NCBI GenBank assembly: GCA_001603275.1
Contig: LUYM01000011.1
Location: 48,931 to 112,930 of the forward strand
Direction: 5' to 3'
Origin: Actinomycetales bacterium Actino_02
GTDB lineage: Bacteria > Actinomycetota > Actinomycetes > Propionibacteriales > Propionibacteriaceae
Length of the DNA: 64,000 nt
In this document: positions 38,640 to 48,246 of the stretch, piece after piece
How the letters are laid out: the number at the start of each line of letters is the position of its first letter
Position numbering within the stretch: position 1 is the first letter of the stretch
Made by a program: the position numbers and the translations under genes
The notes under the pieces: model-generated
The model's input: the letters and a program-made list of their open reading frames with translations, nothing else
Database searches by the model: none
Told to the model about the DNA's origin: nothing

Positions 38640-40790
38640 TCAGGCGCGACGCAGCAGGACGCCGCCGAAAGGCTCCAACTCGAGGATCGTGGTGTCCGGC
38701 TCGACGGCGCTCTCAGTCGGCAGGGCCGGGACGAAGAAGGAGCCCTCGGCACGGGACAACGGGCTGTAGTGGCCGGGCGGGAAGCCGGGCACGGTGCTCA
38801 GGTCGAGGCTGTGCGGTGCCGCGGTGAAGTTCACGATGGTGGCCAGCACGGTCCCGTCCTCTGCCCGGCTGACCAGGACCAGCAGCCCCGGGTGCGTCGG
38901 CTCGGGGACGTCCACGAGTTCGGCGGTGGCCACGCCGGAGTGCCTGCGGACGGACAGGATCTCGGCCAGCTGGGAGGCGAATGACGTCGGATCCGCCAGC
39001 TGGGCGGGCAGCGGGCCGTACAGGCACCGGGCCCGCGGTAGTCCGGAACCGGATGCGGTGGCGTCCGGGTTGGCGCCGAGCAGGTCGTAGGCGCCGCGCT
39101 CGATCCAGCGGGTGTCGCCGTCGGCGATCAGCTCGGCCACCTCGTCGGGCGGCAGTGGTAGCGCGCCGACCAAGTCCCAGCCGGACAGAGCGAACACCCC
39201 CGGCTGCCAGGCGTTGAACCGGCAGGCCAGCAGGTGGGCCCGGCGAATCAGATCTCGCTGGGTGGGTTCGATCGCGTCCAGGTCGGTGATGCCCAGTGCG
39301 GCCGCGATCACCGAGGCCGTGGTGCAGGCGATCCCGTTCTCCACGAAGCGGGCGTTGTAGCCGAGCTCGGGGTCGAGCAGGACGTCGCGCAGCTGCTGGC
39401 GGATGTGCTCAGCCAGCTCGCGTCCGCGGTACTCGACGCCGGCCAGCCGGTAGTGGTCGTCGGCGCGGTTGTTCTCGAAGTGGACCAGTTCGTAGGTCAG
39501 CTCGTCGTGGTTCTGCAGCGCGTGCACCAGCGAGGCCTGATCGATACCGATCGCACGAGCTTCGGACAAGGTGAGTCTCAAGAACTCGGTATCGCCGGTG
39601 CACAGCGCCAGTTGGTAGGCGGGTCGGGTGACAAAGTCGTAGGACAGGTCCGGGCCGTCCGCGCTGGTGGCCCGAATGTCCTCGATGCCCAGGTTCAGCT
39701 CCTGGAAGGTGAAGCCGCCCAGCTTGCGCACCATCGAACCGATCAGCTGGTTCGCCGCCCGGGACAGCGGATGGCCCTCCGACCAGGCCGGACCGTCCGC
39801 GGTCGGCTCGAGCCCGAGGAAGCCGTTGGCGTCCAGGCGCAATCCTCCCGAGCCCAGCGAGAGCAGCGAGTGGGTGGCATCACCGAGGACGAGCCGCGGC
39901 CCGGCCAGGCTGGGATCCAGCCAGTTGATGCTGGGCTGGCCGTCCTTGAAGTAGTGCAGATAGGCCCAGCGGCGGACGATCCCGTCCACGCCGGTGACTT
40001 CTCCGGTCACCGACCAGTTGGTCTCTTTGACTCCCGGCTCGTAGAAGATCACCCGCTGCAGGGCGCCGATCAGGTAGCCGGCCTCGGCCAGCTTCATCTC
40101 GGTCTCAGGGTCGAGATTCACCGAGTCTGCACCCTCGGGCACAGTGGGCAGCCAGGCCCAGGTGTGCGGCGGGAGTTCGATCAGGTGGTAGATCCCCGGG
40201 TAGTCGCCGTAGCCGAGTTCGGCCAGTCGGAAGTCGGCCCCCTTGCCGGTGTGGCCAGGGATGATGTCGTCGATGACGGTGCCACCGTTGGCGGCCGCGG
40301 TGTCACACAGGCCGCGGAACTCGGCCTCGGTGCCGAACTGTGGATCGATGTCCATGCTGATCCGGTCGAAGCTGCCGTCGATGCTGGGCGTCCGGGTCCA
40401 GCCGCTCAGCCCGCCGGAGGCCTTCAGCGGCCCGGTGTGGACGCCCTGGATTCCGATCTGAGCGAACACCTGCCACAGTGCCGGATCGCCCAGCGAGCCG
40501 AGGAAGCTCTGGCCGGGTGCGGTGATCTGGGAGAGGGGATAGGCGGTGAACCAGACTCCTGCCTGCCGGACGGCGCGACGAGGGTCGGGGTTGGCGAACG
40601 ACCTCGACCACAAGGCCGGATGGCCGGCCACTTGCCGAGAGAGCTGGCTGGCGTCGCGCAGCATCGATTGGCTCTCCAGCCAGGACAGATAGGCCGGATT
40701 GTCGGCCTGGGCGGGCCCGTCCGGCTGGGTGAGGATGGCTGGACGACGCTGCACCCGAGGACGGGTGTCGGGAGCCTCGGCGGAAGTCAC
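38640..40790 (-). CDS. GH13 glycosidase/isomerase, trehalose-synthase-related
   Basis: 716 aa. GH13 barrel with nucleophile D320 in LRLDANGF, acid/base E364 in TFQELNLG and D429 in [13 protein letters not shown]. The NHDELT motif is characteristic of trehalose synthase (maltose-trehalose isomerase). An N-terminal about 90-residue extension precedes the barrel and a C-terminal beta domain ends FGGVLLRR. Usual TreS is about 550-600 aa, so this is a longer variant. Trehalose/maltose interconversion is likely but not proven. GTG 40790 is set by TACATT 6 nt upstream, so the mRNA is leaderless. Confidence 0.8.
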   Translation of the reverse strand: MTSAEAPDTRPRVQRRPAILTQPDGPAQADNPAYLSWLESQSMLRDASQLSRQVAGHPALWSRSFANPDPRRAVRQAGVWFTAYPLSQITAPGQSFLGSLGDPALWQVFAQIGIQGVHTGPLKASGGLSGWTRTPSIDGSFDRISMDIDPQFGTEAEFRGLCDTAAANGGTVIDDIIPGHTGKGADFRLAELGYGDYPGIYHLIELPPHTWAWLPTVPEGADSVNLDPETEMKLAEAGYLIGALQRVIFYEPGVKETNWSVTGEVTGVDGIVRRWAYLHYFKDGQPSINWLDPSLAGPRLVLGDATHSLLSLGSGGLRLDANGFLGLEPTADGPAWSEGHPLSRAANQLIGSMVRKLGGFTFQELNLGIEDIRATSADGPDLSYDFVTRPAYQLALCTGDTEFLRLTLSEARAIGIDQASLVHALQNHDELTYELVHFENNRADDHYRLAGVEYRGRELAEHIRQQLRDVLLDPELGYNARFVENGIACTTASVIAAALGITDLDAIEPTQRDLIRRAHLLACRFNAWQPGVFALSGWDLVGALPLPPDEVAELIADGDTRWIERGAYDLLGANPDATASGSGLPRARCLYGPLPAQLADPTSFASQLAEILSVRRHSGVATAELVDVPEPTHPGLLVLVSRAEDGTVLATIVNFTAAPHSLDLSTVPGFPPGHYSPLSRAEGSFFVPALPTESAVEPDTTILELEPFGGVLLRRA

Positions 40791-40796
40791 CGGATC

Positions 40797-40802
40797 AATG
40801 TA
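40797..40802 (-). promoter_or_regulatory. -10 box TACATT of the TreS-like gene (leaderless)
   Basis: On the minus strand TACATT is followed by 6 nt and GTG 40790. Confidence 0.6.
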
Positions 40803-40860
40803 GCCGGACGTCGCCGACCGCAAACCGATCCGCACCAACTCCGTCGCCGCCACTCTCGCC

Positions 40861-40926
40861 GAGGGCTCGCCTTCGCGCCGAGGGCTCGTCCCCAGGCACA
40901 GGCTCTCGACGTTAAGGCGAGCCCTC
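40861..40926. repeat. Inverted repeat between the PMT and TreS-like genes
   Basis: GAGGGCTCGCCTT (40861-40873) pairs exactly with 40914-40926, and an extra half copy (CGAGGGCTCG) lies near 40879. It is downstream of the protein mannosyltransferase gene and may terminate it. Confidence 0.6.
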
Positions 40927-40954
40927 GATGAAGGGGAGCCTCAAGGCGACGAAC

Positions 40955-42637
40955 CTAGATCCAGGAGCGCAGCCACATTCGCGACAGCCAGTCGCGATAG
41001 ATCAGCAGCTGGTCGGTGAGCACCGGATAGATGTAGGCGAAGTTCAGGGCCACCAGGGCAACGGCCACTCCGACGATGATGGCGCCACGGCGTCGATGGG
41101 GGCCGTCGGACGGGCCGAGAATCAGGCCCAACATCATCGCCAACAGCGTCACCGTGAACGGGATGATGCAGATCGCGTAGAAGAAGAACACCGGCCGATC
41201 CGCATTCGGGAACCACATCAGGTAGGTCGACATGGCCGCCACGATCGGGACGCCGAAGCGCCAGTCGCGGCCGGCGATCCACCAGATGAAGGCGGCCAGC
41301 AGCGCGATGAAGGCCATCCACCACAGCACCGGGGTGCCCATGGCCGAGATCACTCGCAGGCAGGTGTCCGGACTGTTGACCGGGCAGCCGTCGGTGCCCT
41401 GCTGGATGCCGTTGACCGCGTCGATCCCGATCGGACGGGCCATCACCAGCCAGCCGATCGGGTGGGCGTCGTACGGGTGGGTCTGGCTCTTGATGTAGTC
41501 GCCGGTGTGGAAGTTGTAGATGTCGATGTGGAAGCGGACGAAGGAGCCCCACATCGGGCCGAGGTACATGGCCAACGGGTCGGTGGGGTTTTTCGTCGCC
41601 CAGTCCCGATCCCAGCCGCCGGAGGTGGTCAGCCAACCCCACCAGGTGAGCACGTAGACGACGGCGCCCACGATGACCAGCTTGATGAAGGCCAGGCCGC
41701 CGTCGATCAGGGCCGCCCACCACGCACGCCAGTCGGAACCGGCCAGCCGGCGGGCGCCGACATCCCAGAACACGCCCAGCACGCCCATCGACGCCAGGAC
41801 GAAGATCGAGTTCCATTTGCAGCCGATGGCCAGCCCGAACAGCACCCCGGCGACCACTCGCCACGGACGCCACCAGAGCACGGGACCGAAGCGTCCACCG
41901 AAGTCGGGGATGCCGCGAGCCTCCAGCTGGTCGGCCAGCCAGCCACGGTAGTAGTCGCGGTCGGCGATCACCGCCGTCACGGCGGCGACCAGGAAGAACG
42001 CCTGGAAGATGTCCAGCAGGGCGATCCGCGACATGACGAAGGACAGTCCGTCGAAGGTCAGCAGCAGACCGGCGATGGCTCCGACCAGCGTCGAGCGGGA
42101 CAGCCGGCGGGCCATCCGGATCGTGATCAGCACCAGCAAGGTGCCGAAGATCAGCGGCAGGAACCGCCAGCCGAAAGAGTTCATTCCGAACCACTGCTCA
42201 CCCAGGCCGATCAGCCATTTGCCCAGCGGCGGGTGCACCACGAACTCGGGCTGGTTCAAGAAGAGGTCGGTCTGGCCGGCCACGACCTTGTCGTTGATCT
42301 TGTCGGGCCACTGCTTCTCGAAGCCGAACTTCCACAGAGTCCAGCCGTCCTTGGCGTAGTAGGTCTCGTCGAAGACCAGGTTCTTCGGGTAGCCCAGGTT
42401 CACGAACCGCAGGACGAAGGCCAGGGCGGTGATCGCCAGTGTGATCAGCCAGCTGGTCAGCTCGTCGCGGAGCTGCTCCTGGCCGTCCCGCAACCGCTGG
42501 ATGGTGGTCAGCTCGGGCTGCTCGACGCTGCGCCGCAGGCGGGGCAGCGGAATGAGTCGACGCGGGGCGGGCCCGACGACCGACTCCGATACCGATTCCT
42601 CGGCCCCGGACTCGGCGACCACCTCGACATCTGCCAC
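40955..42637 (-). CDS. pmt: Dolichyl(polyprenyl)-phosphate-mannose protein O-mannosyltransferase
   Basis: 560 aa, GT39 family. The cytoplasmic N-terminus (about 60 residues, charged) is followed by about ten membrane segments; the first extracellular loop carries the catalytic D90-E91 in VFDETYYAKDGW and a conserved HPPLGKW. It transfers mannose from polyprenyl phosphate to Ser/Thr of secreted proteins emerging from the Sec channel. The giant Thr/Ser-rich secreted protein at the end of this window is a possible client (inference). GTG 42637 has TAGGAT 6 nt upstream. Confidence 0.93.
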   Translation of the reverse strand: MADVEVVAESGAEESVSESVVGPAPRRLIPLPRLRRSVEQPELTTIQRLRDGQEQLRDELTSWLITLAITALAFVLRFVNLGYPKNLVFDETYYAKDGWTLWKFGFEKQWPDKINDKVVAGQTDLFLNQPEFVVHPPLGKWLIGLGEQWFGMNSFGWRFLPLIFGTLLVLITIRMARRLSRSTLVGAIAGLLLTFDGLSFVMSRIALLDIFQAFFLVAAVTAVIADRDYYRGWLADQLEARGIPDFGGRFGPVLWWRPWRVVAGVLFGLAIGCKWNSIFVLASMGVLGVFWDVGARRLAGSDWRAWWAALIDGGLAFIKLVIVGAVVYVLTWWGWLTTSGGWDRDWATKNPTDPLAMYLGPMWGSFVRFHIDIYNFHTGDYIKSQTHPYDAHPIGWLVMARPIGIDAVNGIQQGTDGCPVNSPDTCLRVISAMGTPVLWWMAFIALLAAFIWWIAGRDWRFGVPIVAAMSTYLMWFPNADRPVFFFYAICIIPFTVTLLAMMLGLILGPSDGPHRRRGAIIVGVAVALVALNFAYIYPVLTDQLLIYRDWLSRMWLRSWI

Positions 42638-42643
42638 GCGGTC

Positions 42644-42649
42644 ATCCTA
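42644..42649 (-). promoter_or_regulatory. -10 box TAGGAT of the protein mannosyltransferase gene (leaderless)
   Basis: On the minus strand TAGGAT is followed by 6 nt and GTG 42637. Confidence 0.6.
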
Positions 42650-42690
42650 GGCGGACCACGACGGATCGTGGCGAAGGCAGCCGGATCGGG

Positions 42691-42696
42691 AATACT
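42691..42696 (+). promoter_or_regulatory. Weak -10-like box AATACT before rsmI
   Basis: AATACT is followed by 7 nt and GTG 42704. It departs from TANNNT at the first base but has the leaderless spacing. Confidence 0.35.
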
Positions 42697-42703
42697 GACC
42701 TGC

Positions 42704-43558
42704 GTGGAATCTGACATCGGCAGCGGACGGCTGGTCCTGGCTGGCACTCCGATCGGGAACTCCGAGGACGCCTCGCCGGCACTGCGAGCCGCGCTGACCG
42801 ATGCGGATGTGATCGCCGCCGAGGACACCAGGCGACTCCATTCGCTGCTGGGTCGGCTCGGTCTGACCACCTCGGCCAAGGTGATCTCCTATTTCGACGG
42901 CAACGAGGCGTCCCGGGTGGACGAGCTGCTGCGCGCCATCGCCGATGGACGCACGGTGGTGGTGGTCTCCGACGCCGGGATGCCGACCGTCTCCGACCCC
43001 GGCTACCGAGTGGTGGTGGCAGCGGTGGCTGCCGGTTACCCGATCAGGGTGGTGCCCGGGCCGTCCGCGGTTCTGGTGGCCTTGGCCCTGTCCGGCCTGC
43101 CCACTGACCGGTTCTGTTTCGAAGGCTTCCTGCCCCGCAAGGGTGAACAGCGTCGGCGCCGGCTGGCGGAGTTGGCCGCCGAGCCGCGCACGATGGTCTT
43201 CTTCGAGGCGCCACACCGGCTCGGTGAGTTCCTGGCCGATGCCCGCAACGCGTTCGGCGACGACCGTCCGGCCTCGATCAGCCGTGAACTCACCAAGACC
43301 TATGAGGAGACCAAGCGCGGGGGCTTGGCCGAGCTGGCTGCCTGGGCTGCGGACGGGGTCCGCGGTGAGATCACGGTGGTGATTGCCGGCGCCGTGGCGA
43401 CCGAGCTTTCCGTGGCCGACGCCGTCGAGCTGGTCACCGAACGGATCGCAGCCGGTGAGCCGCTGTCCGCTGCGGTGGCAGCCGTGGCCGGCGACACCGG
43501 GGTTGTGCGCAAAGCTCTGTACGCGGCGGCCCTGGCCGCTCGGAAGGAGGCCAAGTGA
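42704..43558 (+). CDS. rsmI: 16S rRNA 2'-O-ribose C1402 methyltransferase
   Basis: 284 aa, tetrapyrrole-methylase fold. Signatures are LVLAGTPIGNSEDASP, the EDTRRLHSLLGRLGL SAM/RNA loop, VSDAGMPTVSDPG and VPGPSAVLVALALSGLP. It methylates C1402 in the ribosomal P site. The frame remains open far upstream antisense to the mannosyltransferase gene, but homology begins at VESDIGSGRLVLAGTP, so GTG 42704 is used. First gene of rsmI-tatD-rsmA-ispE with overlapping junctions. Confidence 0.93.
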   Translation: MESDIGSGRLVLAGTPIGNSEDASPALRAALTDADVIAAEDTRRLHSLLGRLGLTTSAKVISYFDGNEASRVDELLRAIADGRTVVVVSDAGMPTVSDPGYRVVVAAVAAGYPIRVVPGPSAVLVALALSGLPTDRFCFEGFLPRKGEQRRRRLAELAAEPRTMVFFEAPHRLGEFLADARNAFGDDRPASISRELTKTYEETKRGGLAELAAWAADGVRGEITVVIAGAVATELSVADAVELVTERIAAGEPLSAAVAAVAGDTGVVRKALYAAALAARKEAK

Positions 43559-44397
43559 GCGCAGAGCTGCCGCCGTGGCCCGAGCGGCTGCCGCTGCGCA
43601 CCACCGATGCGCACACCCACGCCGGCTCGGTGCGGGAGTATTCCGGGCTGACTGAGGCGGATGCGCTGGCTGCAGCGGCCGCAGTGAATGTGACCCGGCT
43701 GGTCGAGGTCGGTACCGACGTGGCGTCGTCGCGGGCCGCGATTGCGCTGGCCGAGGCCTATCCGCAGGTGATCGCCGCGGTGGCGATCCACCCCAACGAT
43801 GCGGCTCGGCTCGGTGCGTCCCTGCCCACGGCCCTCGCCGAGCTGGAGTCGCTGCTGGGCAGCTCCGATCGGATCCGTGGGGTGGGCGAGACCGGACTGG
43901 ATTACTTCCGGACCACCGATGACCAGGGACGTCGCCTTCAGCGGGAGGCCTTTGCGGCCCACATCGCCTGGGCCACGCAGTACGACCTGGCATTGGTGAT
44001 TCACGATCGTGACGCGCATGCCGACGTCTTGGACGTGCTGGCCGCCGAAGGCTCGCCTTCGCGGGTCCAGTTGCACTGCTTCTCCGGCGACGCCGACTTC
44101 GCCCGGGCCTGTCTGGATCGCGGCTACTACCTTTCCTTCCCTGGCACGGTCACCTTCAAGGCCAACGAGGCGTTGCGGGAGGCGCTCGATCTGACTCCGG
44201 ACGATCGACTGCTGGTCGAGACCGACGCGCCCTATCTGACCCCGATGCCGTTCCGGGGCAAGCCGAACTCCAGCTATCTGTTGCCGCACACTCTGCGGTT
44301 CATCGCCGATCGGCGCGGTGCCGATCTGGCCGAGCTGTGCCGACAGGTGGCCGACAATGCGTCCGCGCTGTTCGGAGAGTGGGGGAGTGATGGCTGA
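43555..44397 (+). CDS. tatD: TatD-family metal-dependent DNase
   Basis: 280 aa, amidohydrolase barrel: TDAHTHAGS (metal HxH), [30 protein letters not shown] and [10 protein letters not shown]. TatD enzymes are 3'-5' exonucleases in DNA repair and RNA quality control. Actinobacterial members sit between methionyl-tRNA synthetase or rsmI and rsmA, as here. The GTGA overlap with rsmI suggests coupled translation; its 3' end overlaps rsmA by 8 bp. Confidence 0.93.
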   Translation: MSAELPPWPERLPLRTTDAHTHAGSVREYSGLTEADALAAAAAVNVTRLVEVGTDVASSRAAIALAEAYPQVIAAVAIHPNDAARLGASLPTALAELESLLGSSDRIRGVGETGLDYFRTTDDQGRRLQREAFAAHIAWATQYDLALVIHDRDAHADVLDVLAAEGSPSRVQLHCFSGDADFARACLDRGYYLSFPGTVTFKANEALREALDLTPDDRLLVETDAPYLTPMPFRGKPNSSYLLPHTLRFIADRRGADLAELCRQVADNASALFGEWGSDG

Positions 44398-45247
44398 GGG
44401 GCTGCTGGATCCGCGGACGATTCGTCAGTTGGCTGACGAGATCGGGCTGCGTCCGACCAAGCAGCGTGGGCAGAACTTTGTCCACGATGCCAACACGGTG
44501 CGCCGGATCGTCGCGGCTGGCGGCGTCACCGCCGACGACGTGGTGCTGGAGATCGGCCCGGGCCTGGGCTCACTCACCTTGGGCCTGCTGGAGGTGGGCG
44601 CCCAGGTGGTGGCCATCGAACTCGAGCCGGCCCTGGCACAGCGGCTCCCGCGGACGGTCGCTGAACGGTTGCCGCAGGCGGCCGGCCGGTTCCGGGTGGT
44701 CGAGGCGGACGCGCTGACCGTCGACGTCCTGGACGATCCGCAGCCCACCCGGGTGGTGGCGAACCTGCCCTACAACGTCAGTGTTCCGGTGCTGCTGCAT
44801 GTGCTGGCACGCTTCGCCAGCCTCCGTGCCGGGCTGGTGATGGTGCAGGCGGAGGTGGCTGATCGGCTGGTGGCACCGCCGGGGTCGCGCACCTACGGCG
44901 TTCCCTCGGCGAAGCTGGCCTGGTATGCGGCCGCTCGCCGGGTGGGCAGCGTGCCGCCCACGGTGTTCTGGCCGGTGCCCAATGTGGACTCGGGCCTGGT
45001 CGAGCTCATCCGGCGCGACCCGCCGGCCACCTCGGTCAGCCGGGAGGATGTCTTTGCGGTGATCGATGCGGCCTTCTCGCAGCGGCGCAAGATGCTGCGT
45101 TCGGCTCTGGCCACGCGCTTCGGGTCGTCCACTGCGGCCGGTGACGTGCTGGAGGCGGCCGGGGTCGATCCGCAAGCCCGAGGCGAGGTTCTGGGCATCG
45201 CAGAATTCGCCCGGATCGCTGAGGCTGCGGCCCAGCGGCTGCGGTAG
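44390..45247 (+). CDS. rsmA: 16S rRNA dimethyladenosine transferase
   Basis: 285 aa. KsgA signatures: [22 protein letters not shown] (SAM motif I), [11 protein letters not shown] (motif IV) and the C-terminal [13 protein letters not shown]. It dimethylates A1518/A1519 in helix 45 of 16S rRNA late in 30S assembly; its loss confers kasugamycin resistance. ATG 44390 overlaps the tatD 3' end. Its TAG stop at 45245 is also the first half of the ispE -10 box. Confidence 0.95.
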   Translation: MAEGLLDPRTIRQLADEIGLRPTKQRGQNFVHDANTVRRIVAAGGVTADDVVLEIGPGLGSLTLGLLEVGAQVVAIELEPALAQRLPRTVAERLPQAAGRFRVVEADALTVDVLDDPQPTRVVANLPYNVSVPVLLHVLARFASLRAGLVMVQAEVADRLVAPPGSRTYGVPSAKLAWYAAARRVGSVPPTVFWPVPNVDSGLVELIRRDPPATSVSREDVFAVIDAAFSQRRKMLRSALATRFGSSTAAGDVLEAAGVDPQARGEVLGIAEFARIAEAAAQRLR

Positions 45248-45250
45248 CCT
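45245..45250 (+). promoter_or_regulatory. -10 box TAGCCT of ispE, built on the rsmA stop codon
   Basis: TAGCCT begins with the rsmA TAG and is followed by 6 nt and ATG 45257. Confidence 0.55.
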
Positions 45251-45256
45251 CGCCGC

Positions 45257-46180
45257 ATGGCATCACCGGCGATCGAGGACCAGGCGGTCCGGGTCCGCGT
45301 CGCGGGCAAGATCAATCTGACCTTGCGCAGCGGCCCGCGGCGCGCCGATGGCTACCACTCGTTGGCCACGGTGTTTCAGGCGGTATCGCTGTTCGACGAG
45401 ATCGAGGCCACCCCGGCCGAACCGGGGGAGTTCCGGGTCACCGTCCATGGTGACCAGGCCGATCTGGTCCCCGATGGTGCCGACAACCTCGCCGTCCGGG
45501 CCGCCCGGCTGCTGGCCGAGCAGGCCGATCATCCGGATGCCGGGGTGAACCTGGTGATCCGCAAGTCGATCCCGGTGACCGGCGGGATGGCCGGCGGATC
45601 GGCGGACGCGGCCGGCGCTCTGCTGGCCTGCTCCGTGCTGTGGGATCTGGACATCACTCCTGATGAGCTGCGGGTTTTCGGCGCCCAGCTGGGTGCCGAC
45701 GTGCCGTTCTGCCTGGCCGGAGGGACGGCGCTGGGCACCGACCGTGGCGACCGGCTGGTGCCGGTGCTGAGCCGCGGCAGCTACCACTGGGTGTTGGCCT
45801 TCAGCGATCGCGGCCTGTCCACGCCGTCGGTGTTCTCCAAGTTCGACGAGCTCGGTTGTGGTGGCTCTGAGCTGGAACCGCCCGAGGACCTGCTCAACGC
45901 GCTGGTCTCCGGCGATCCGGTGGCCCTGGGCAAGGCTCTGGCCAATGACCTGAGCGATGCGGCGTTGGCGCTACGTCCGGACCTGAACCGGGTGATCGAG
46001 ACCGGCACCGAGCTGGGTGCGATCGGCTCGATCATCTCCGGCTCCGGACCGACAGTGGCCTTCCTAGCGGCGAACGAGTCGGCGGCGGTGGATCTGTCGG
46101 TGGCGCTGTCTGGCTCGGGGGCTTGTCACGGCGTCCGGCGGGTCACCGGGCCGGTGCCCGGCGCCCGACTGCTCGGCTGA
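45257..46180 (+). CDS. ispE: 4-diphosphocytidyl-2-C-methyl-D-erythritol kinase
   Basis: 307 aa GHMP kinase: RVAGKINLTLRSGPRRADGYH at the start (split motif AGKINLTL), ATP loop PVTGGMAGGSADAAGALLA and the C-terminal GSGPTVAFL. It catalyses the fourth step of the MEP isoprenoid pathway, so the organism makes isoprenoids by MEP. The rsmA-ispE neighbourhood is the usual actinobacterial order. It can be co-transcribed with rsmA but also has its own leaderless promoter. Confidence 0.95.
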   Translation: MASPAIEDQAVRVRVAGKINLTLRSGPRRADGYHSLATVFQAVSLFDEIEATPAEPGEFRVTVHGDQADLVPDGADNLAVRAARLLAEQADHPDAGVNLVIRKSIPVTGGMAGGSADAAGALLACSVLWDLDITPDELRVFGAQLGADVPFCLAGGTALGTDRGDRLVPVLSRGSYHWVLAFSDRGLSTPSVFSKFDELGCGGSELEPPEDLLNALVSGDPVALGKALANDLSDAALALRPDLNRVIETGTELGAIGSIISGSGPTVAFLAANESAAVDLSVALSGSGACHGVRRVTGPVPGARLLG

Positions 46181-46189
46181 ACCGGCGAG

Positions 46190-47380
46190 CTAGCTGCTGA
46201 CCGACTCTTTCGCCTCGGCCGCGTGGTCGAACTCGCGCCCGGGCAGGATTCGGGCCAGCACCAGCAGCCCCAACAGCAGGACGGCCGGGACGAACATCGT
46301 CTTCTGCACGCCGACGCTGCCGACCAGGGTGCCCATGATGGCCGGGGCGATCAGGAAGGTCGCGTAGCCGAAGGTGACCACCACGGCCAGGCCACGTCCG
46401 CCGGCCAGATGCCCGGCTGAGGCGTAGACCTGCGGGGCGATCATGCCGATGCCCAGGCCGACCAGGCCCCAGCCGAGCAGGATCACTGGCAGCGGGGTGG
46501 CGAGGGCGGCGATCAGGTAACCCAGCGCGGAGCAGGCGCCACCGAAGCGGGTCACTGCCCGGCGTCCGAAGCGGGCCACGAGGAAGTCGCCGAGCAGCCG
46601 GATGATCACCATGGCCCCGGCCAGCATGGTCACGCCGAGCGCGGCCGTGCCGGCGTCCGCTCCGGTGACCGTGGCCACGTGCAGACCCGACCAGTCCATA
46701 GCCGTGCCTTCGCCGATGCCGAAGGCGATGGCCATCACTCCGAACAGCCACACCACCGGCGGCAGTTTCGTCTTCGGCCCGTCGTGCGACTCGTGGCTGA
46801 CCGGTGCGGTTTCGGGCACGATGAACCAGCCGAGGATCAACGCAGCAAGCCCGAGTCCCGCGGCGATGGCTGTCGCCCAGTGCACCGTCGGATCGGCCTG
46901 GCTCGCCAGCAGCGGTGACAGGACGACCAACAGCCCAGCACCCACGAAGTTGCCGATCGACCAGGTGCCGTGGAAGAAGCTCATGATCGGACGCGGTCGC
47001 TGCTTCTCGACCTGGACGCCAACCGCATTCATGGCCACGTCCACTCCGCCGTTGCCGATGCCGAGGATCACTCCGCCCGCGAACATCACCGGGAGGCTTG
47101 GCGACCAGCCGATCAGCGCCACGCCGATGGCCTGCAGCGGAATCATGGCCAGGCTCACCCGGCGGGCTCCGAATCTGTCCGACAGCCGTCCGACGACCTG
47201 CATGGACGCGATCGCGGACAGCCCCATGGTGATGAAGAAGACCGACAGGAACTGCGCTGACAAGTCGAATCGCGCCTTGAGGGTCGGAATGGACGCTGCA
47301 TAGGCGCCGATGACCAGCCCGTTGTAGGCGAAGAGGGAGACGACGGCCGCGGCGGCCTTGCCGGAGGTCAGGGAGTTCAC
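46190..47380 (-). CDS. MFS transporter
   Basis: 396 aa with 12 hydrophobic segments. It begins with a long first helix (AAAAVVSLFAYNGLVIGAYAASIP), has the MFS A-loop-type RLSDRFGARRVSL between helices 2 and 3, and a similar ARFGRRAVTRFGG in the second half. The pattern is of the YbjJ/FucP-like sugar or drug efflux group. The substrate is unknown. GTG 47380 is set by TAGAGT 7 nt upstream. A TetR gene lies 58 bp upstream on the same strand and may regulate it. Confidence 0.88.
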   Translation of the reverse strand: MNSLTSGKAAAAVVSLFAYNGLVIGAYAASIPTLKARFDLSAQFLSVFFITMGLSAIASMQVVGRLSDRFGARRVSLAMIPLQAIGVALIGWSPSLPVMFAGGVILGIGNGGVDVAMNAVGVQVEKQRPRPIMSFFHGTWSIGNFVGAGLLVVLSPLLASQADPTVHWATAIAAGLGLAALILGWFIVPETAPVSHESHDGPKTKLPPVVWLFGVMAIAFGIGEGTAMDWSGLHVATVTGADAGTAALGVTMLAGAMVIIRLLGDFLVARFGRRAVTRFGGACSALGYLIAALATPLPVILLGWGLVGLGIGMIAPQVYASAGHLAGGRGLAVVVTFGYATFLIAPAIMGTLVGSVGVQKTMFVPAVLLLGLLVLARILPGREFDHAAEAKESVSS

Positions 47381-47387
47381 CGGAACG

Positions 47388-47393
47388 ACTCTA
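47388..47393 (-). promoter_or_regulatory. -10 box TAGAGT of the MFS gene (leaderless)
   Basis: On the minus strand TAGAGT is followed by 7 nt and GTG 47380. Confidence 0.55.
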
Positions 47394-47438
47394 GTGGCGT
47401 ACCCCGACAGTCATGCAAGCGCTCTCAGTGAGTCGTGC

Positions 47439-48110
47439 TCAATCCTCGGCGGGGTGGGTCAGCAGCTTGGGGTCCGGACGCAGGTTTCGCATTCCGTACC
47501 AGGCCAGGTTCACCAGGTGCGCAGCCATCACCGGCTTGGCTAGGCCGAGTTCGTCGCGGGTGTCCATCCACCACTGTCCGGCCAGGCCGACCAGGCCGAC
47601 CAGCATCTGCGAATACAGCGGCGCACTGGCCGGGTTCAGCGAGCGTTTGGTGAACTCGTCGGCCAGCAAGTCCTCAACGCGCGAGGCGACGTCGGACAGG
47701 ATCGTCGCGAAGGAGCCCTCGGGCGAGGTCGCCGACGAGTCCCGGGACAGGATCCGGAAGCCGTTGGGGTGGTCGTCGATGTAGTCGAGCAAGGCGAGGG
47801 TGCCGAGTTCGATCAGGGTGCGGGGGGTGGCCTTCGGAGTGGTGATCGCCGAGTGGATCGCGTCGTGCAGCGTCCGCACCTCGCGGTCGACCACCACGGC
47901 GTAGAGGCCTTCCTTGCCGCCGAAGTGCTCGTAGATCACCGGCTTGCTGACCCCGGCATGCGAGGCGATCTCCTCGACCGAGGTGCCGTCCAGGCCGCGT
48001 TCGGCGAACAGCGCCCGGGCCACGTCGATCAGCTGCTCCCGGCGCTCGTTGCGGGTCATCCGGACGCGACTACGCCGCGCACGCTGATTCGCCGGTACCG
48101 CCTGGGACAT
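47439..48110 (-). CDS. TetR-family regulator
   Basis: 223 aa. A basic N-terminal arm (RARRSRVRMTRNERR) is followed by the TetR HTH at about residues 22-68 (VARALFAERGLDGTSVEEIA, VSKPVIYEHFGGKEGLY) and a helical C-domain including the hydrophobic MLVGLVGLAGQWWMD. The sequence style resembles the AcnR/FasR-like actinobacterial group (tentative). ATG 48110 is preferred over an in-frame start at 48140 because CAGACT lies 6 nt upstream in the leaderless position. It precedes the MFS gene. Confidence 0.85.
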   Translation of the reverse strand: MSQAVPANQRARRSRVRMTRNERREQLIDVARALFAERGLDGTSVEEIASHAGVSKPVIYEHFGGKEGLYAVVVDREVRTLHDAIHSAITTPKATPRTLIELGTLALLDYIDDHPNGFRILSRDSSATSPEGSFATILSDVASRVEDLLADEFTKRSLNPASAPLYSQMLVGLVGLAGQWWMDTRDELGLAKPVMAAHLVNLAWYGMRNLRPDPKLLTHPAED

Positions 48111-48246
48111 AGGCCAAGTCTGGACCGCCGTCCCCGCCATTGCGAATCCCTCTCGCTACGTGTCGCGCTCGACGCGTCCGCGTCGCCGAGTCGCGAGCGC
48201 CGTCGCGCACCCGTAGAGTTGGCCCCGGCCACCGCGCAGTGGCCGT

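Noticed and set aside
40928..42703. 592-codon upstream extension of rsmI antisense to the mannosyltransferase gene
   Set aside because: It would make an 876-aa protein; RsmI homology and family length begin at GTG 42704, and the upstream part is the reverse frame of a clear membrane protein.
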